A model generated the notes under the pieces. That model was not told the origin of the DNA and made no database searches. It saw nothing but the letters and a program-made list of their open reading frames with translations. Shown piece by piece: positions 11,773 through 19,449 of a DNA stretch of 64,000 bases. Position 1 is the stretch's first letter. Every line of letters begins with the position of its first letter. A program made the translations under genes and the position numbers. The stretch covers positions 2,604,001 through 2,668,000 of the forward strand of contig NZ_AP026442.1 of the NCBI RefSeq assembly GCF_027923705.1, read 5' to 3'. Origin of the DNA: Cellulomonas sp. NTE-D12 (GTDB taxonomy: Bacteria; Actinomycetota; Actinomycetes; Actinomycetales; Cellulomonadaceae).

Positions 11773-13191
11773 ATGATCCTTGCCATGACGACCTCCACGA
11801 TGACCCGGACGGCCGGTCCGGCAGCCCGAGGCAGCCGCCCGGCCGCCTCGTCGCGCAGCCGTCAGGCCGCACCCGTACGGGGGCCCGGTGCCCGGTCGGT
11901 CCGTGCCGTCATCTGGCTCGGCTCGCTCGCCGTGCTGTGGTTCTGGTGGGCCGGGACCTCACCGTCCATGGGAAGCACGCCCGGCACGGCGATCACGGCG
12001 TTCGGCGAGCTCGCCGGACTGATCGCGTCGTTCCTGGTGTGCGCCCAGGTGCTGCTGGTGGCGCGGGTGCCGTGGTTCGAGCGGGCCGTGGGGCTGGACC
12101 GGTTGGTGTCCTGGCACCGGTCGCTGGGCACCACGGTGCTGCTGCTGGTGCTGACCCACGTCGGCGCGATGATCCTCGGCGGGATGCTGACCGACCACAA
12201 GACGCCGTGGGCCGAGTTGATGGCGCAGCTGCACACCTACTCGGACATCCTGCCCGCGATCGTCGGGACCGTCGTCTTCCTGGTCGTCGGGCTGACCAGC
12301 GCGAGGCTGCTGCGCCGCTACCTGAGCTACGAGTGGTGGTTCGGCATCCACTTCACGATCTACGGCGGGATCTTCCTGACCTTCCTGCACCAGATCTCCT
12401 CCGGCGCGCACTTCGTCGGCTCCTGGCCGGCCAAGACCGTGTGGTTCACCATGTACGCCGGCACCGCGCTGGCGATCGTCTGGTGGCGCGTCGGGCTCCC
12501 GCTGGTGCAGCACGTGCACCTCGGCCTGACGGTCGAGTCGGTGGTCAACGAGGCCAAGGGCACCACCAGCGTGTGGCTGAAGGGCAGCGGCCTCGATGCG
12601 CTGCAGGCCCGGGCCGGGCAGTTCTTCCTGGTGCGGTTCCTCACCCCCGGGCACATCTGGACCGCGCACCCCTACTCGGTGTCCGTCGTCCCGACGGACG
12701 AGCGCGTGCGGTTCACCATCGGCGCGCTGGGCGACCACTCCACGGCCGTGCGGCGCATCCGCCCCGGCACCCGGGTGCTGCTCGAGGGACCGTTCGGCAC
12801 GTTCACGGCCGACCGGGCCCGCTCGCGCCGCGTGCTGCTGGTGGCCGGCGGCGCCGGGATCGGCCCGGTGCGGGCGCTGGCCGAGGAGCTCGTCTCGCAG
12901 GGGCGTGACGTCGTGGTGGTGCACCGGGCGCACGACGCCGAGGGGCTGGCGCTGTCCCGGGAGTTCCCCGACTACGACACCCTGCACTACGTCCCGCTGC
13001 CGGGCCGCCGGCGCGACCTCGGGTACGACCCGCTGTCGCCGGCCGTGCTGGGCCGTGTGGTCCCCGACATCCGGCAGCGCGACGTGTTCGTCTGCGGCCC
13101 GGCCGCGATGACGGACACCGTCGTCAGGTCGGCGCGGGCGCTCGGCGTCCCGCGTGCCGCCATCCACCACGAGGAGCTGAGCCTGTCATGA
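11773..13191 (+). CDS. Ferric-reductase-like membrane flavoprotein (FRE/NOX type)
   Basis: Transfers electrons from NAD(P)H through FAD to haem in the membrane. Domains: about six helices with likely haem histidines (SWHRSLG, HVGAMI, GIHFTIYGG, FLHQI), then an FAD domain with HPYSVSV and GPFGTFT, then an NAD domain with VAGGAGIGPVRAL and VFVCGPAAM; 472 aa. The start could equally be the ATG at 11785; no clear ribosome site separates them. The stop overlaps the next start (ATGA). The neighbours are an FMN-binding exported protein and ApbE, so the likely job is moving electrons outward to a flavinylated acceptor (inference). Confidence 0.85.
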   Translation: MILAMTTSTMTRTAGPAARGSRPAASSRSRQAAPVRGPGARSVRAVIWLGSLAVLWFWWAGTSPSMGSTPGTAITAFGELAGLIASFLVCAQVLLVARVPWFERAVGLDRLVSWHRSLGTTVLLLVLTHVGAMILGGMLTDHKTPWAELMAQLHTYSDILPAIVGTVVFLVVGLTSARLLRRYLSYEWWFGIHFTIYGGIFLTFLHQISSGAHFVGSWPAKTVWFTMYAGTALAIVWWRVGLPLVQHVHLGLTVESVVNEAKGTTSVWLKGSGLDALQARAGQFFLVRFLTPGHIWTAHPYSVSVVPTDERVRFTIGALGDHSTAVRRIRPGTRVLLEGPFGTFTADRARSRRVLLVAGGAGIGPVRALAEELVSQGRDVVVVHRAHDAEGLALSREFPDYDTLHYVPLPGRRRDLGYDPLSPAVLGRVVPDIRQRDVFVCGPAAMTDTVVRSARALGVPRAAIHHEELSLS

Positions 13192-13706
13192 GCACCCAAC
13201 CCTGGCGCGGGACCCTGATCTTCGCCGGCACGCTGGCCGCGATCGCGGCGACCGCCGCCGCCCGGTTCTCCGGGTCCGACGGTCTCGCGGCGTCCGGCGC
13301 CGTGCACACCGGCACGGGTGGCACCTCGACCGGGCAGTCCGCCGCGGGTACGACGGGCGGCTCGACGGGGACGTCGTCGGGCACCTCGGGCTCGTCGAGC
13401 GCGACCGGCACCCAGTCCGGCACCACGAGCGGGACCAAGACGATCGTGGGCACCACCGAGCAGACGCCCTACGGGCCGCTGCAGCTGTCGGTCACCTTCA
13501 CCAACGGCAAGGTCTCCGCGGTGCAGGCGCTGCAGACACCGAACCGCCACGGGGAGAGCGTGCAGATCAATGCGTACGCCGTGCCGATCCTGACGAAGGA
13601 GGCCATCGCGGCCGGCTCGGCGAACATCGACACGGTGTCCGGCGCGACGTTCACCTCGCAGGCGTACGCGCAGTCGCTGCAGTCGGCGATCGACAAGCTC
13701 GGCTGA
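13188..13706 (+). CDS. Exported FMN-binding domain protein
   Basis: The 172-aa protein has an N-terminal signal/anchor (about residues 8-26), a Ser/Thr/Gly-rich linker to about residue 90, and a C-terminal FMN-binding domain. It carries S151-G-A-T154, the covalent flavinylation motif in which ApbE attaches FMN to the Thr. It should sit on the outer face of the membrane and accept electrons from the preceding ferric-reductase-like enzyme. ATGA coupling upstream; ApbE starts 5 bp downstream. Confidence 0.85.
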   Translation: MSTQPWRGTLIFAGTLAAIAATAAARFSGSDGLAASGAVHTGTGGTSTGQSAAGTTGGSTGTSSGTSGSSSATGTQSGTTSGTKTIVGTTEQTPYGPLQLSVTFTNGKVSAVQALQTPNRHGESVQINAYAVPILTKEAIAAGSANIDTVSGATFTSQAYAQSLQSAIDKLG

Positions 13707-13711
13707 GCTCG

Positions 13712-14467
13712 GTGCGTCGCGTCGAGGAGGTCATGGGCCTGCCGATGTCCGTGGACGTGCGGCGGGCGCAGGGCCCGGACGTCCAGGCTGCCCTCGATGC
13801 GGCGTTCGCCGTGCTGCACCAGGCCGACGAGCGGTTCAGCACGTACCGGCCCGACAGCGAGCTGCGGCGGCTGGAGCGCGGTGAGGTGCCCGAGGACGAC
13901 GTGTCCGCCGACATGCGCGAGGTGCTCGACCTCGCGGCGCGCGCCCACGAGGAGTCGGGCGGCGTGTTCGACGTGTGCACGCCCGAGGGACGGCTCGACA
14001 CGAACGGCGTGGTCAAGGGCTGGGCGGCGCAGCGGGCTGCCGACGTGCTGGTCGCCGCCGGACTGCGCGACTTCTGCCTGAACGCCGGCGGGGACGTGGT
14101 GACCCGCGGCGAGCCGGAGCCCGGGCGGGCGTGGGACGTCGCGGTGCGGCACCCCGACGACCCGCAGGCGGTGCTCGCCGTGCTGTCCGTGACGGACGGC
14201 GCGGTGGCGACCTCCGGCACCTACGAGCGCGGCGCCCACGTGTGGGACGGTCGCAGCGGCTCCCGGCAGCTCCCCCTGGTGGCGGCGACCGTGGTGGCCG
14301 CGGACCTGACGGTCGCCGACGTGCTGGCCACCACCGTGCTCGCGATGGGCGAGGACGGGCCCGCGTGGGCGGTGGAGCACGGAGCCGCCACGGTGATCGC
14401 CGTGACGACCGACCGGCGCGTGATCACCGCGGCTGCCGTCAGCGGAGCGCCGGCAGCTCGAGCGTGA
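13712..14467 (+). CDS. apbE: FAD:protein FMN transferase
   Basis: Transfers FMN from FAD to Thr in SGAT motifs; the target is probably the upstream FMN-binding protein. Family features in the 251-aa protein: VMGLPMSV near the start, NGVVKGWAAQRAADVL, NAGGD, and VATSGTYER near the C-terminal half. No signal peptide or lipobox is visible although its substrate is predicted to be exported. GTG at 13712 is kept because RRVEEVMGLP is typical of the family N-terminus; ATG at 13733 is an alternative. The last 29 bp overlap the 3' end of the convergent histidine kinase gene. Confidence 0.9.
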   Translation: MRRVEEVMGLPMSVDVRRAQGPDVQAALDAAFAVLHQADERFSTYRPDSELRRLERGEVPEDDVSADMREVLDLAARAHEESGGVFDVCTPEGRLDTNGVVKGWAAQRAADVLVAAGLRDFCLNAGGDVVTRGEPEPGRAWDVAVRHPDDPQAVLAVLSVTDGAVATSGTYERGAHVWDGRSGSRQLPLVAATVVAADLTVADVLATTVLAMGEDGPAWAVEHGAATVIAVTTDRRVITAAAVSGAPAARA

Positions 14468-15710
14468 CCTGAGCCCCGCGGCGCTGGTCGTCCCGGGGAC
14501 CGGCGGCCACGCGCCCGCCGTGCTGCGTGGCGATCTCGGCGACCAGCGCGAGGCCCAGGCCGTAGTGCCGACGGCCGTCGGCCGCCGGCCGGTGCGAGGC
14601 GAAGCGCTCGAACACCCGGGTGCCCGGGGCTATGCCCGGGCCGTCGTCGAGCACGCGGGCGCGTACCAGGTCCCCGTCGCGCACCACGTCGAGGGCGACG
14701 GCCGACTCCGCGTGGTCGAGCGCGTTGTCCACCAGGGCCGTCAGCGCACGACGGACCGACACCCCTCCGGCCAGCGCGACCGCCGCGGACTCGCCGGTGG
14801 TGCGCAGCGCGATGCCGCGGGCCGAGGCGGACGCAGCAGCGGCCGCGACGACCTTCGCCGCGACCGCGGCGACGTCCACCGGCTCGGGAGCGACCCGACG
14901 GTCGTCGGCCGCGAGCAGCAGGTCGTCGAACAGCGCGGCAAGGGCCGCGGTGTCTCCGTGCAGGCCCGTCACGTCGGCGCGAACCCGTGGTGGCACGTCG
15001 GAGACGTCGGCGTCGAGGTGGCGCCCGAGGAGCTGCACCCGCGTGCTCAGGAGCGTCAGCGGCGTCCGCAGCTCGTGGCTGGCGTCGGCGACGAACCGCC
15101 GCTGGCGCGCCAGGGCATCGGCCAGCGGGCGGACCGCCCGACGGCCGAACCAGGCGCCGGCCACCCCGGCGAGCACCACCCCGGTCCCGCCGGCGAAGGC
15201 CAGGGCCGTCAGAAGCCGCTCCAGCTCGTCGTGCTTCTCGTTCGGGTCGACCGCGACCTGCACGACCACCCGGTCCCGCTCGACCGTGACGACGGGAACG
15301 CGCCCCTCCCCGGTCGCCACCGTGCTGCGCACCTCGTGCCGCCCCTCGGCGACGGCGCTGAGGGCGCCGACGTCCGGCAGCCCCTGCGGGAGGCCCGGGC
15401 TCGACGTCATCGAGCCGTCGACCGTCGACATCACGGTCACCCACAGCCCCGGCGGGACGTCCCGGGTGTCGTCGATGCTGTGCGCGACCTGCTCGAGCTT
15501 CGCCTCGGCGTCCCGCGCCTGTCCCTGCAGCACCGCGACGAGCACCACGGCAGACATCAGCACGACGCTGGCGAGCACCACGACGGCGGTCTGCCAGCCG
15601 AGGCGCCGCGCGGCACGTGCCACCTCGACGTCCTCGGGGGACTGCCGCGGGCGCGGCGCGCCGGGGCGGATCACGACGCCCTCGTCGGGCGCGGGCTCGG
15701 CGGCGCTCAC
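14439..15710 (-). CDS. Sensor histidine kinase
   Basis: The 423-aa kinase has two membrane helices (about residues 39-61 and 165-188) around a roughly 100-residue extracytoplasmic sensor, a HAMP-like linker, an H-box (ASHELRTPLTLL), N-box (LVDNALDHAE) and G-boxes (DDGPGI, YGLGLAL). The GTG start overlaps the response-regulator stop (GTGA). Third gene of the operon FetB-like permease, regulator, kinase. Its signal is unknown; the sensor loop has no recognisable domain. The 3' end overlaps apbE on the other strand. Confidence 0.88.
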   Translation of the reverse strand: MSAAEPAPDEGVVIRPGAPRPRQSPEDVEVARAARRLGWQTAVVVLASVVLMSAVVLVAVLQGQARDAEAKLEQVAHSIDDTRDVPPGLWVTVMSTVDGSMTSSPGLPQGLPDVGALSAVAEGRHEVRSTVATGEGRVPVVTVERDRVVVQVAVDPNEKHDELERLLTALAFAGGTGVVLAGVAGAWFGRRAVRPLADALARQRRFVADASHELRTPLTLLSTRVQLLGRHLDADVSDVPPRVRADVTGLHGDTAALAALFDDLLLAADDRRVAPEPVDVAAVAAKVVAAAAASASARGIALRTTGESAAVALAGGVSVRRALTALVDNALDHAESAVALDVVRDGDLVRARVLDDGPGIAPGTRVFERFASHRPAADGRRHYGLGLALVAEIATQHGGRVAAGPRDDQRRGAQVTLELPALR

Positions 15711-16384
15711 GACGCACCGAGCCGGTACCCGACGCCGCGGACGGTCGCGACGACGTCCCGGCCCAGCTTGCGGCGCAGGTAGTAGACGTAGGTGTCGACG
15801 ACGCCCACCTCCCCCGCGTCCGGGAACACCGTGTCGAGCAGCCGCTCACGGTCGTACACGCGGCCCGGGTGCCGCGCGAGCACCTCGAGCAGCTCGCTCT
15901 CGCGCACCGACAACGCCACCCGCTCGCCGTCGTCGCGCACCACCTCGTGCGTCGCCGGGTGCAGCGTGCCGCCGAGCACCGGGAGCGTCAGCGCGTCCTC
16001 CGTGTGCCGGCGGGTCAGGGCTCGCAGCCGGGCGGCGAGCTCGTCGATGTCGAACGGCTTGCCGAGGTAGTCCTCCGCGCCCGCGTCCAGACCCTCCACG
16101 CGGTCGGCGGGGTTGCCGAGCGCCGACAGCACCAGCACGGGCGTGGTGACGCCCCGGCTGCGCAGCCGGCCGAGCAGGTCCAGCCCCTCGATCGCCGGCA
16201 GCCCGCGGTCCAGCACCATCACGTCGTAGCTGCGCGTCAGCCCCAGGTGCAGGCCGCGCTGGCCGTCCCGCGCGACGTCGACGGAGTAGCCCTCACCGGT
16301 GAGCAGCTCCGCCAGCATGTCGGCCAGGTCGGCGTCGTCCTCCACGACGAGCAGCCGACGCTCGGTGCCGGGAACGGCAGTCAT
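15707..16384 (-). CDS. OmpR-family response regulator
   Basis: A 225-aa regulator. The receiver has VVEDDADL, phosphoacceptor Asp in VMVLDRGLP and Lys in GKPFD. The C-terminal winged helix ends VDTYVYYLRRKLG and VRGVGYRL, typical of OmpR/PhoB proteins. The start overlaps the FetB-like gene stop (ATGA) and the stop overlaps the kinase start, so the three genes are translationally coupled. Targets unknown; the coupled permease is the obvious candidate. Confidence 0.9.
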   Translation of the reverse strand: MTAVPGTERRLLVVEDDADLADMLAELLTGEGYSVDVARDGQRGLHLGLTRSYDVMVLDRGLPAIEGLDLLGRLRSRGVTTPVLVLSALGNPADRVEGLDAGAEDYLGKPFDIDELAARLRALTRRHTEDALTLPVLGGTLHPATHEVVRDDGERVALSVRESELLEVLARHPGRVYDRERLLDTVFPDAGEVGVVDTYVYYLRRKLGRDVVATVRGVGYRLGAS

Positions 16385-17127
16385 CTCAGGGCCTCCGGAC
16401 GGGTACGGATCGGTTGCAGCCAGTGGGCCAGGAGCACGGCGGTCAAGGAGCCGGCGGCGATGACGGCGGCGAGCACGACGATCTGGAAGCGCCCCGCCTC
16501 CAGCGGGGACACGCCCCCGAAGATCGCGCCGACGAACGCGCCGGGCAGCGTCACCAGGCCGGTGGTCTTGGTCTGGTCGGTGATCGGGATCATCGCCGAG
16601 TAGACCGCGTCGCGGGCGATCTGGGCGGTGGACTGGGCCGGGTGCGCACCGAGCGCGAGCCAGCCCTCGACCTCCTCCCAGTGGTCGATCACCCCCTGGG
16701 TGAAGCGCCGACCGGCGAGCGTCGCCATGGTCATGGAGTTGCCGACGACGATGCCGCCGATGGCCAGCGTGTAGCGCGCGGTGAAGCCGATCGCCCCGGT
16801 GAGGAAGACGACACCGAGGGCCAGGAGCACGCCGGCCGCCATCGCGAGGACGACCTGCCGCATGCGCTGCGGGGTCCAGCCGAGCCGGCGGGTGGCCGTG
16901 GTCGCCGCGACGGAGAACATCACCAGCAGCGCCGCGGCGACCCACAGGTGGGAGGTGATCACGCCGGTGAGCACCAGGCTGATGGCCGCGAGCTGCAGCG
17001 CTCCCCGCGCCACGGCCGTCGCCGGGGCCCAGGGGTGCCGCACGCGGAAGGTCCGCAGCACCACCGCGGCGGCCACGACCAGCGTCGTGATGCCGACGAG
17101 CACCCGCAGGAGCTCGGCCGACGACAT
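16381..17127 (-). CDS. FetB-like (UPF0014) membrane permease
   Basis: A 248-aa membrane protein with about seven helices and hallmark UPF0014/FetB stretches: VGNSMTMATLAGRRF, RDAVYSAMIPITDQTKT and LPGAFVGAIFGG. FetB in E. coli works with the ATPase FetA in iron efflux. No FetA-type ATPase is adjacent. First gene of an operon with a two-component system. Metal or other substrate not proven. Confidence 0.8.
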   Translation of the reverse strand: MSSAELLRVLVGITTLVVAAAVVLRTFRVRHPWAPATAVARGALQLAAISLVLTGVITSHLWVAAALLVMFSVAATTATRRLGWTPQRMRQVVLAMAAGVLLALGVVFLTGAIGFTARYTLAIGGIVVGNSMTMATLAGRRFTQGVIDHWEEVEGWLALGAHPAQSTAQIARDAVYSAMIPITDQTKTTGLVTLPGAFVGAIFGGVSPLEAGRFQIVVLAAVIAAGSLTAVLLAHWLQPIRTRPEALR

Positions 17128-17211
17128 GGGGCGAGCCTACGGCGGCGGGCTGTGCCGGCCGTCGAGCCGCTCGTCGCCGCCCCCGGGCCGTCGCGAGACA
17201 CGTCCGCCCGC

Positions 17212-17886
17212 TCACGGCACGAAGCGGTACCCCACCCCGGGCTCGGTGACCAGGTGCCGCGGCCGGGACGGCTCCCGCTCCAGCTTGCGCCGCAGCTGCG
17301 CCATGTACACCCGCAGGTAGTTGCCCTGCTCCTCGAAGCCGTGGCCCCACACCTGCGCCAGCAGCTCCTTCTGCGTCACCAGCCGCCCGGCGTTGTGCAC
17401 CAGCACCTCGAGCAGGTGCCACTCGGTGGGGGTCAGCCGGACGTCGGCACCGTCCCGGGTGACGCGCCGGTCGGCGAGGTCGACGGTGAAGGCGTCGGTG
17501 GTCACCAGGGGCTCGGCCACCGGCTCGGGGGTGGCCCGGCGCAGCGCCGCACGGATGCGGGCGAGCAGCTCGTCCATGCCGAACGGCTTGGTGACGTAGT
17601 CGTCGGCACCGGCGTCGAGGGCGTCCACCTTGGCGGCCTGGGACTCGCGTGCGGACAGCACGATGATCGGCACCTGCGACCAGCCCCGGATGCCGGCCAC
17701 CACGTCGACGCCGTCGATGTCGGGCAGGCCCAGGTCGAGCACGACGACGTCGACCCCGGCCGCCGCGGCGCGCAGAGCGGCCCGCCCCGTGGCGGCCTGC
17801 TCGACCTCGTACCGGCGGGCGCGCAGGTTGATCGTCAGGGCGCGCAGGAGCGTCGCGTCGTCGTCGACCACCAGCACCTTGGTCAC
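17212..17886 (-). CDS. KdpE-like response regulator
   Basis: The 224-aa OmpR-family protein has receiver VVDDDATLLRAL, acceptor Asp in VVLDLGLPDIDG and Lys in TKPFGMDELLARI. The DNA-binding domain (LTPTEWHLLEVL, QVWGHGFEEQGNYLRVYMAQLRRKL when read in parts) is strongly KdpE-like. GTG start overlaps the kinase stop (GTGA). It lies 40 kb from kdpFABC, beside a KimA-like permease, so it may control K+ uptake there (inference). Confidence 0.88.
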   Translation of the reverse strand: MTKVLVVDDDATLLRALTINLRARRYEVEQAATGRAALRAAAAGVDVVVLDLGLPDIDGVDVVAGIRGWSQVPIIVLSARESQAAKVDALDAGADDYVTKPFGMDELLARIRAALRRATPEPVAEPLVTTDAFTVDLADRRVTRDGADVRLTPTEWHLLEVLVHNAGRLVTQKELLAQVWGHGFEEQGNYLRVYMAQLRRKLEREPSRPRHLVTEPGVGYRFVP

Positions 17887-19307
17887 GCCGTCTCCCCCAG
17901 GGTCGGTTCGGCCTGCCGCCCGGCCAGCGGCAGCCGCAACGTCATCGTCAGCCCGCCGCCCGGCGTCCGCGACGGTGCGAGCGAGCCGCCCAGCGCCTCG
18001 GCGAACCCGTGCGCGATCGCGAGCCCCAGCCCGACGCCGGTCGACCGGTCGTCGAGCCGGCGGAACGGCTCGAACAGGTGCCGCCACTGCCCCTCGGGCA
18101 CCCCGGGACCGTGGTCCACCACGCGGAGCTGGACCGCGTCGTCGACCACCTCGGCCTCCACCCGCACCCGTGAACCCGCGGGCGCGTACCGGCGGGCGTT
18201 GTCCACCACGTTGGCCACCACCCGCTCCGCCAGGCCGGGGTCGGTCAGCACCGGCGGCAGCCCCGCCGGGACGTCCACCTGGACCTGCTCGTCGCTGAGC
18301 GTCAGCAGCGCGCGGCCCACCACCTCGTCGAGGTCGACCGGCACCCGGTGCACCGCGAGCGCCCCGGCCTGCAGCCGGGACAGGTCCAGCAGGTTGGCCA
18401 GGAGGTCGGACAGCCGGTCGGCACCCTGCTCGACGGCCTCGAGCAGCTCGGCGCGCTCGTCGTCCGACCACTCCACCTCCGTGGACCGCAGGCTGCTCAC
18501 CGCCGCCTTGATCCCCGCCAGCGGCGTGCGCAGGTCGTGTCCGACGGCCGCGAGCAGCGCGGTGCGGACCTGCTCCCCCTCGGCCAGCTCGCGCGCCCGT
18601 GCCGCCTGCTCGGCGAGCACCTGCGCGTCCCACGCACGCGCTGCCGCGCCCGCGAGGCCGGTGAGCAGGGACCGCTCCGCCGCGAACGGCTCCGGTCCGT
18701 AGCCGACCAGCTGCAGGTCCGAGCCGGCGTCGAGCACCAGGTCCGGAGCGCCGGTCGGCGTGGCGCCGACGCGCGCCAGCGGCGCCCCGACGCCCCGCCG
18801 CACCAGGGCCATCGTGTCCATGCCGAGCACGCGACGAGCCTCGTCCAGCACACCGACCACCGAGGCGTCGGACACCGGCTCGGCGGACAGCCGCGAGAGC
18901 ACCTGCGAGCCGAACCGGCTCCGGGCGGCGGCGGCCTGCTCCCGTGCCGTCAGCTGCACGGTCAGCCCGACGACCCCGCCGACCAGCACGAACACCGTGA
19001 GCTCCACCACGGCGTCCCGGCTGTCCACGGCGAGCGTGTGCCGCGGCGGCACGAAGAACCAGTTCGCCAGCAGGAAGCCGACCACCACGGCGAGCCCCGC
19101 CGCCTCCAGGCCGCCGACCGCAGCGGCGATCACCACCATCAGCACGTAGAGCATCAGCACGGCGCCGAGCGACAGACCGGTACCCAGGCGCACCAGCGCG
19201 AGCGTGCCGAGCGGGCCGCCGACGACCACCAGACCGATCCCGGCCAGGCGCCGGGCCCTGGTGAGCCGCATCCCCGCACGTGGCAGGGCGGACGGCGCGG
19301 CGCTCAT
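17883..19307 (-). CDS. KdpD-like histidine kinase lacking the N-terminal KdpD domain
   Basis: A 474-aa kinase starting directly at the four-helix DUF4118 membrane domain of KdpD (about residues 15-120, including ANWFFVPPRHTL). A GAF-like region follows, then H-box VGHDLRTPLAGI, N-box NVVDNARRYAP and G-boxes HGPGVP and GVGLGLAI. Full KdpD has about 350 further N-terminal residues (KdpD and Usp domains) absent here. ATG at 19307 is chosen since the residues before it are weakly coding-like; an upstream in-frame start at 19355 exists. Coupled to the KdpE-like gene. Confidence 0.87.
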   Translation of the reverse strand: MSAAPSALPRAGMRLTRARRLAGIGLVVVGGPLGTLALVRLGTGLSLGAVLMLYVLMVVIAAAVGGLEAAGLAVVVGFLLANWFFVPPRHTLAVDSRDAVVELTVFVLVGGVVGLTVQLTAREQAAAARSRFGSQVLSRLSAEPVSDASVVGVLDEARRVLGMDTMALVRRGVGAPLARVGATPTGAPDLVLDAGSDLQLVGYGPEPFAAERSLLTGLAGAAARAWDAQVLAEQAARARELAEGEQVRTALLAAVGHDLRTPLAGIKAAVSSLRSTEVEWSDDERAELLEAVEQGADRLSDLLANLLDLSRLQAGALAVHRVPVDLDEVVGRALLTLSDEQVQVDVPAGLPPVLTDPGLAERVVANVVDNARRYAPAGSRVRVEAEVVDDAVQLRVVDHGPGVPEGQWRHLFEPFRRLDDRSTGVGLGLAIAHGFAEALGGSLAPSRTPGGGLTMTLRLPLAGRQAEPTLGETA

Positions 19308-19322
19308 GGCGTCAGCGTGCCA

Positions 19323-19391
19323 CGCCCGCCCGGACGGTGAGGGGACCGCGGTCACCCCCAGGGGGAGCGCCGCGCACCGTCCGGGCGGGCG
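19323..19391 (-). terminator. Long inverted repeat between APC permease and KdpD-like gene
   Basis: A perfect 17-bp inverted repeat pairs 19323-19339 with 19375-19391 (arm CGCCCGCCCGGACGGTG). The 35-nt loop contains a second dyad around GACCGCGGTC. It lies 59 bp after the permease stop and 16 bp before the kinase start on the same strand. It could terminate the permease transcript or attenuate read-through into the KdpDE-like genes. Confidence 0.5.
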
Positions 19392-19400
19392 AGCTGGAGG

Positions 19401-19439
19401 CGCCCGGTGCGGGCGCGGGTGGTCGCGCCCGGTGCGGGC
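19401..19439. repeat. Two 14-bp direct repeats, 25-bp period
   Basis: CGCCCGGTGCGGGC occurs at 19401-19414 and again at 19426-19439, in the gap after the APC permease gene. Each copy can also fold on itself. Meaning unknown. Confidence 0.45.
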
Positions 19440-19449
19440 ACGGAAGCGG

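Noticed and set aside
9617..11776. A 719-codon plus-strand frame across the P-type ATPase gene
   Set aside because: Low-complexity Arg/Gly/His translation, no motif; the minus-strand ATPase has all its signatures.
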